From: Planctomycetota bacterium | GTDB lineage: Bacteria > Planctomycetota > UBA11346 | Direction of reading: 5' to 3' | Length of the DNA stretch: 7,761 nt | NCBI GenBank assembly: GCA_947440715.1 | Contig: CANETI010000113.1 | Location: 1 to 7,761, forward strand | Shown here: positions 6,479 to 7,761 of the stretch, piece after piece | How the letters are laid out: each line of letters opens with the position of its first letter | Position numbering within the stretch: the stretch's first letter is position 1 | The notes under the pieces: model-generated | What the model was told of the DNA's origin: nothing | What the model saw: only the letters and a program-made list of their open reading frames with translations | Database searches by the model: none | Position numbers and translations under genes: made by a program

Positions 6479-7078
6479 TTATTGTACCAATAGGTTGGTA
6501 AGTACAACTCGATGCACAAATTCATGATCCTCTTTAAATGCAGGAAAAAGCTCATGCATCGTTTTCTCGATCCGGTCCTTAAACCCTTTCTTAAGTTGCA
6601 GCGAAATATTGGGACCCGTTAATTCGTCGATATCATAACTGCGGAGATGCTCTTCCAGTGCCATTTGGACAATGCGTTTAACATTACCACCGCCACCGCC
6701 GCCATGACCACCGGCGCCATCACTCAGGCCGACTTTGATGGCGTCTTCATGATTAAGCCAAAACGAACTACTGACTTTAATATAACGCCGTCCCGCTTGG
6801 TTACGAATATTCGCCATTAAATCTGGTATGTTAATTTCACTCAAGTGTTCAATGCCTGAGTGGGTGGCTTTATGTTCTTCTGCTCCATGGACTGCAGCGC
6901 CCTCAGTCTTGATGGTGGTAAAGAGGCTCGAAACATAGGTGCCCATACCGACACCTATTCCCACCAAAACGACCCCGGCAGCCACGGTGCCCATCATGCC
7001 GCCACCCTTTTTCGCGGTCCCTTTTGCGACGGCGGCGGCTGCTGCGGCATCTTTCGTTGGAATAGCTTGTTCATTCAT
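6479..7078 (-). CDS. fliL: Flagellar basal-body-associated protein FliL
   Basis: FliL is a single-pass inner-membrane protein that surrounds the MotA/MotB stator units and supports torque and swarming. The 199-residue product has a short Ala/Lys-rich cytoplasmic N terminus, one hydrophobic helix (about 28-53, GTVAAGVVLVGIGVGMGTYV) and a periplasmic domain. That domain has the family pattern of a strand (RRYIKVSSSFWLN, 97-109), a helix (VKRIVQMALEEHLRSYDIDEL), and the ending KDRIEKTMHELFP followed by VVLTNLLVQ, as in other FliL proteins. A glycine tract with one His (121-131, GAGGHGGGGGG) sits in the middle of the domain and is not typical. AGGAG lies seven bases before the ATG at 7078. It opens the fliL-fliM-fliN group. 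Confidence 0.92.
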   Translation of the reverse strand: MNEQAIPTKDAAAAAAVAKGTAKKGGGMMGTVAAGVVLVGIGVGMGTYVSSLFTTIKTEGAAVHGAEEHKATHSGIEHLSEINIPDLMANIRNQAGRRYIKVSSSFWLNHEDAIKVGLSDGAGGHGGGGGGNVKRIVQMALEEHLRSYDIDELTGPNISLQLKKGFKDRIEKTMHELFPAFKEDHEFVHRVVLTNLLVQ

Positions 7079-7094
7079 GATGTGACTCCTTTCC

Positions 7095-7114
7095 TGGCAC
7101 GTTCAATCGTGCCA
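7095..7114 (-). promoter_or_regulatory. Perfect inverted repeat in the fliL leader
   Basis: TGGCACG (7095-7101) and CGTGCCA (7108-7114) form a perfect 7-bp stem with a six-base loop, ending four bases before the fliL AGGAG site. No T-tract follows, so it is not a terminator. It could be an operator, or an RNA hairpin that limits access to the ribosome binding site. TGGCAC recalls a sigma-54 -24 element, but no GC-containing -12 element is at the right spacing. Confidence 0.4.
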
Positions 7115-7133
7115 TCAACTTTACTTGCTGCCT

Positions 7134-7142
7134 ATGATACCA
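7134..7142 (-). promoter_or_regulatory. Possible extended -10 promoter of fliL
   Basis: On the minus strand TGGTATCAT (7142-7134) matches the extended -10 form TG-N-TATAAT with one mismatch. No good -35 is seen 16-18 bases upstream, as expected for some extended -10 promoters. The transcript would start near 7127, before the inverted repeat at 7095-7114, giving a short structured leader. Confidence 0.33.
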
Positions 7143-7157
7143 CACAAATTTGGTCGC

Positions 7158-7171
7158 TGCCGCCCTCGGCA
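7158..7171 (-). other. Small hairpin between the MotE-like gene and fliL
   Basis: TGCCG and CGGCA form a perfect 5-bp stem with a four-base loop. It is not followed by T residues on either strand. It is one of three hairpins in this gap. Confidence 0.25.
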
Positions 7172-7181
7172 AACCATGGCT

Positions 7182-7199
7182 CGACGGGTTTTCCCGCCG
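7182..7199 (-). other. GC-rich hairpin after the MotE-like gene
   Basis: On the minus strand CGGCGGG-AAAA-CCCGTCG forms a 7-bp stem with one G-U pair, 32 bases past the upstream gene's stop. GAGCCATGG follows instead of a T-tract, so it is not an intrinsic terminator. It may stabilise the 3' end of the upstream message or be part of a longer leader. Confidence 0.3.
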
Positions 7200-7231
7200 T
7201 TCGGTTATAAAATTACACGGCACGATGAATA

Positions 7232-7761
7232 TCATTGAACACCACCTTGGGCGGTGGCTTGCCGACTTTCCATGAGTTTACGGATTTCGATCTCGCGCTT
7301 GCTGTCTTGTACACGCAGGGCCTCTAACAAATCAGCAACCTTTTTAGCGGGTGCCTTTTTGCCCATCTCAATCAGGAGATTCGCAATGTCTTCAAGCGAT
7401 GATGCTTTTAAATAAGGCAACACCTGTTGTGCTGACATAAATGAATACAGGGTCGCCAGACGTTGTTGCTGATCGCCCGTGGTACCATTTAAATCAATAC
7501 GCAACATTTCTTGATTGATGTCTACTGCCGCATTTGGGAAGTCTAAATCTTCTTGCGCTAAAACCATCATACGTGCGGCTTTCTTTCCTTCCATCAATGC
7601 CAAATAACGAGCAATTTCACGAGGCGGAAATCGTCGCAGACTCTGCCAGGCATTATCTTTCATTTGCTCAAATAATTTCGTTTGTTCTAGGTAACGCCCT
7701 TTTTCCACCTCCGCGATCACTTGCGTGCGATTTGCTTCTGCGACTTGTGCCGCAGCCCAAC
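7232..7761 (-). CDS. MotE-like flagellar-locus protein, C-terminal part
   Basis: The frame is open to the right edge, so only the last 175 or so residues are seen. A GTG at 7720 lies inside the open frame and is probably not the start. The visible part begins with an Ala/Gln/Glu-rich, helix-forming stretch (AAAQVAEANRTQVIAEVEKG) that looks like coiled coil. Two similar helical segments follow: REIARYLALMEGKKAARMM, and later VLPYLKASSLEDIANLLIEM with KAPAKKVADLLEAL. This resembles the MgtE-N/FliG-like helical repeat of MotE proteins, which have an N-terminal membrane helix, a coiled coil and this domain, and act with the stator. The position just upstream of fliL fits. Coiled coil plus a locus this close to export genes could also mean a FliH- or FliJ-like protein. 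The product name is an inference from pattern and neighbourhood. It ends in TGA at 7234-7232, 153 bases before fliL. Confidence 0.6.
   Translation of the reverse strand, partial: WAAAQVAEANRTQVIAEVEKGRYLEQTKLFEQMKDNAWQSLRRFPPREIARYLALMEGKKAARMMVLAQEDLDFPNAAVDINQEMLRIDLNGTTGDQQQRLATLYSFMSAQQVLPYLKASSLEDIANLLIEMGKKAPAKKVADLLEALRVQDSKREIEIRKLMESRQATAQGGVQ

Noticed and set aside
6860..7210. 116-codon plus-strand ORF opposite fliL
   Set aside because: Antisense to the fliL N-terminal coding region and its leader, Cys/His-rich composition typical of an antisense reading, no ribosome site.

Overview
The window is a bacterial chromosomal segment in which every confidently identified gene lies on the minus strand, so transcription runs from high to low coordinates. 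It joins the end of a flagellar cluster to a type IV pilus/secretion platform gene, followed by a membrane sensor kinase and a LacI-family regulator. A Gram-negative-type, flagellated, probably piliated bacterium of moderate GC is implied. The sequence does not fix the phylum. Flagellar switch genes beside a MotE-like gene fit several deeply branching diderm lineages, and I would not go further.

Right part (7761 to 5024): the C-terminal part of a MotE-like coiled-coil protein enters from the right edge. A 153-base gap follows, with a promoter candidate and three small hairpins. Then come fliL, fliM and fliN with tight spacing and good ribosome binding sites. These products belong to the stator-associated ring (FliL) and the rotor switch/C-ring (FliM, FliN), so this is a motor assembly and rotation-control module. 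The usual fliO/fliP/fliQ/fliR export genes do not follow fliN here.

Middle (5023 to 3411): a 268-base gap follows fliN, with two overlapping short ORFs on opposite strands and a plausible pilC promoter. pilC (two T2SSF domains) starts at a GTG with a strong ribosome binding site. It ends in the clearest regulatory element of the window, a perfect 12-bp hairpin with a T-rich tail.

Left part (3338 to 1): a six-helix PAS/HisKA/HATPase sensor kinase of the PilS/NtrB type, with no response regulator beside it, is followed by a lacI-family gene. The lacI stop overlaps an ATG in ATGA fashion. The frame that opens there runs to the left edge with only three in-frame stops, which suggests a decayed gene, though this could be chance. 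No RNA genes, CRISPR arrays, insertion sequences or long repeats were seen.

I did not find a convincing new multi-gene system. The points most worth checking are the possible lacI-coupled pseudogene, the small ORFs after fliN, the structured fliL leader, and the PilS-like kinase without a PilR.
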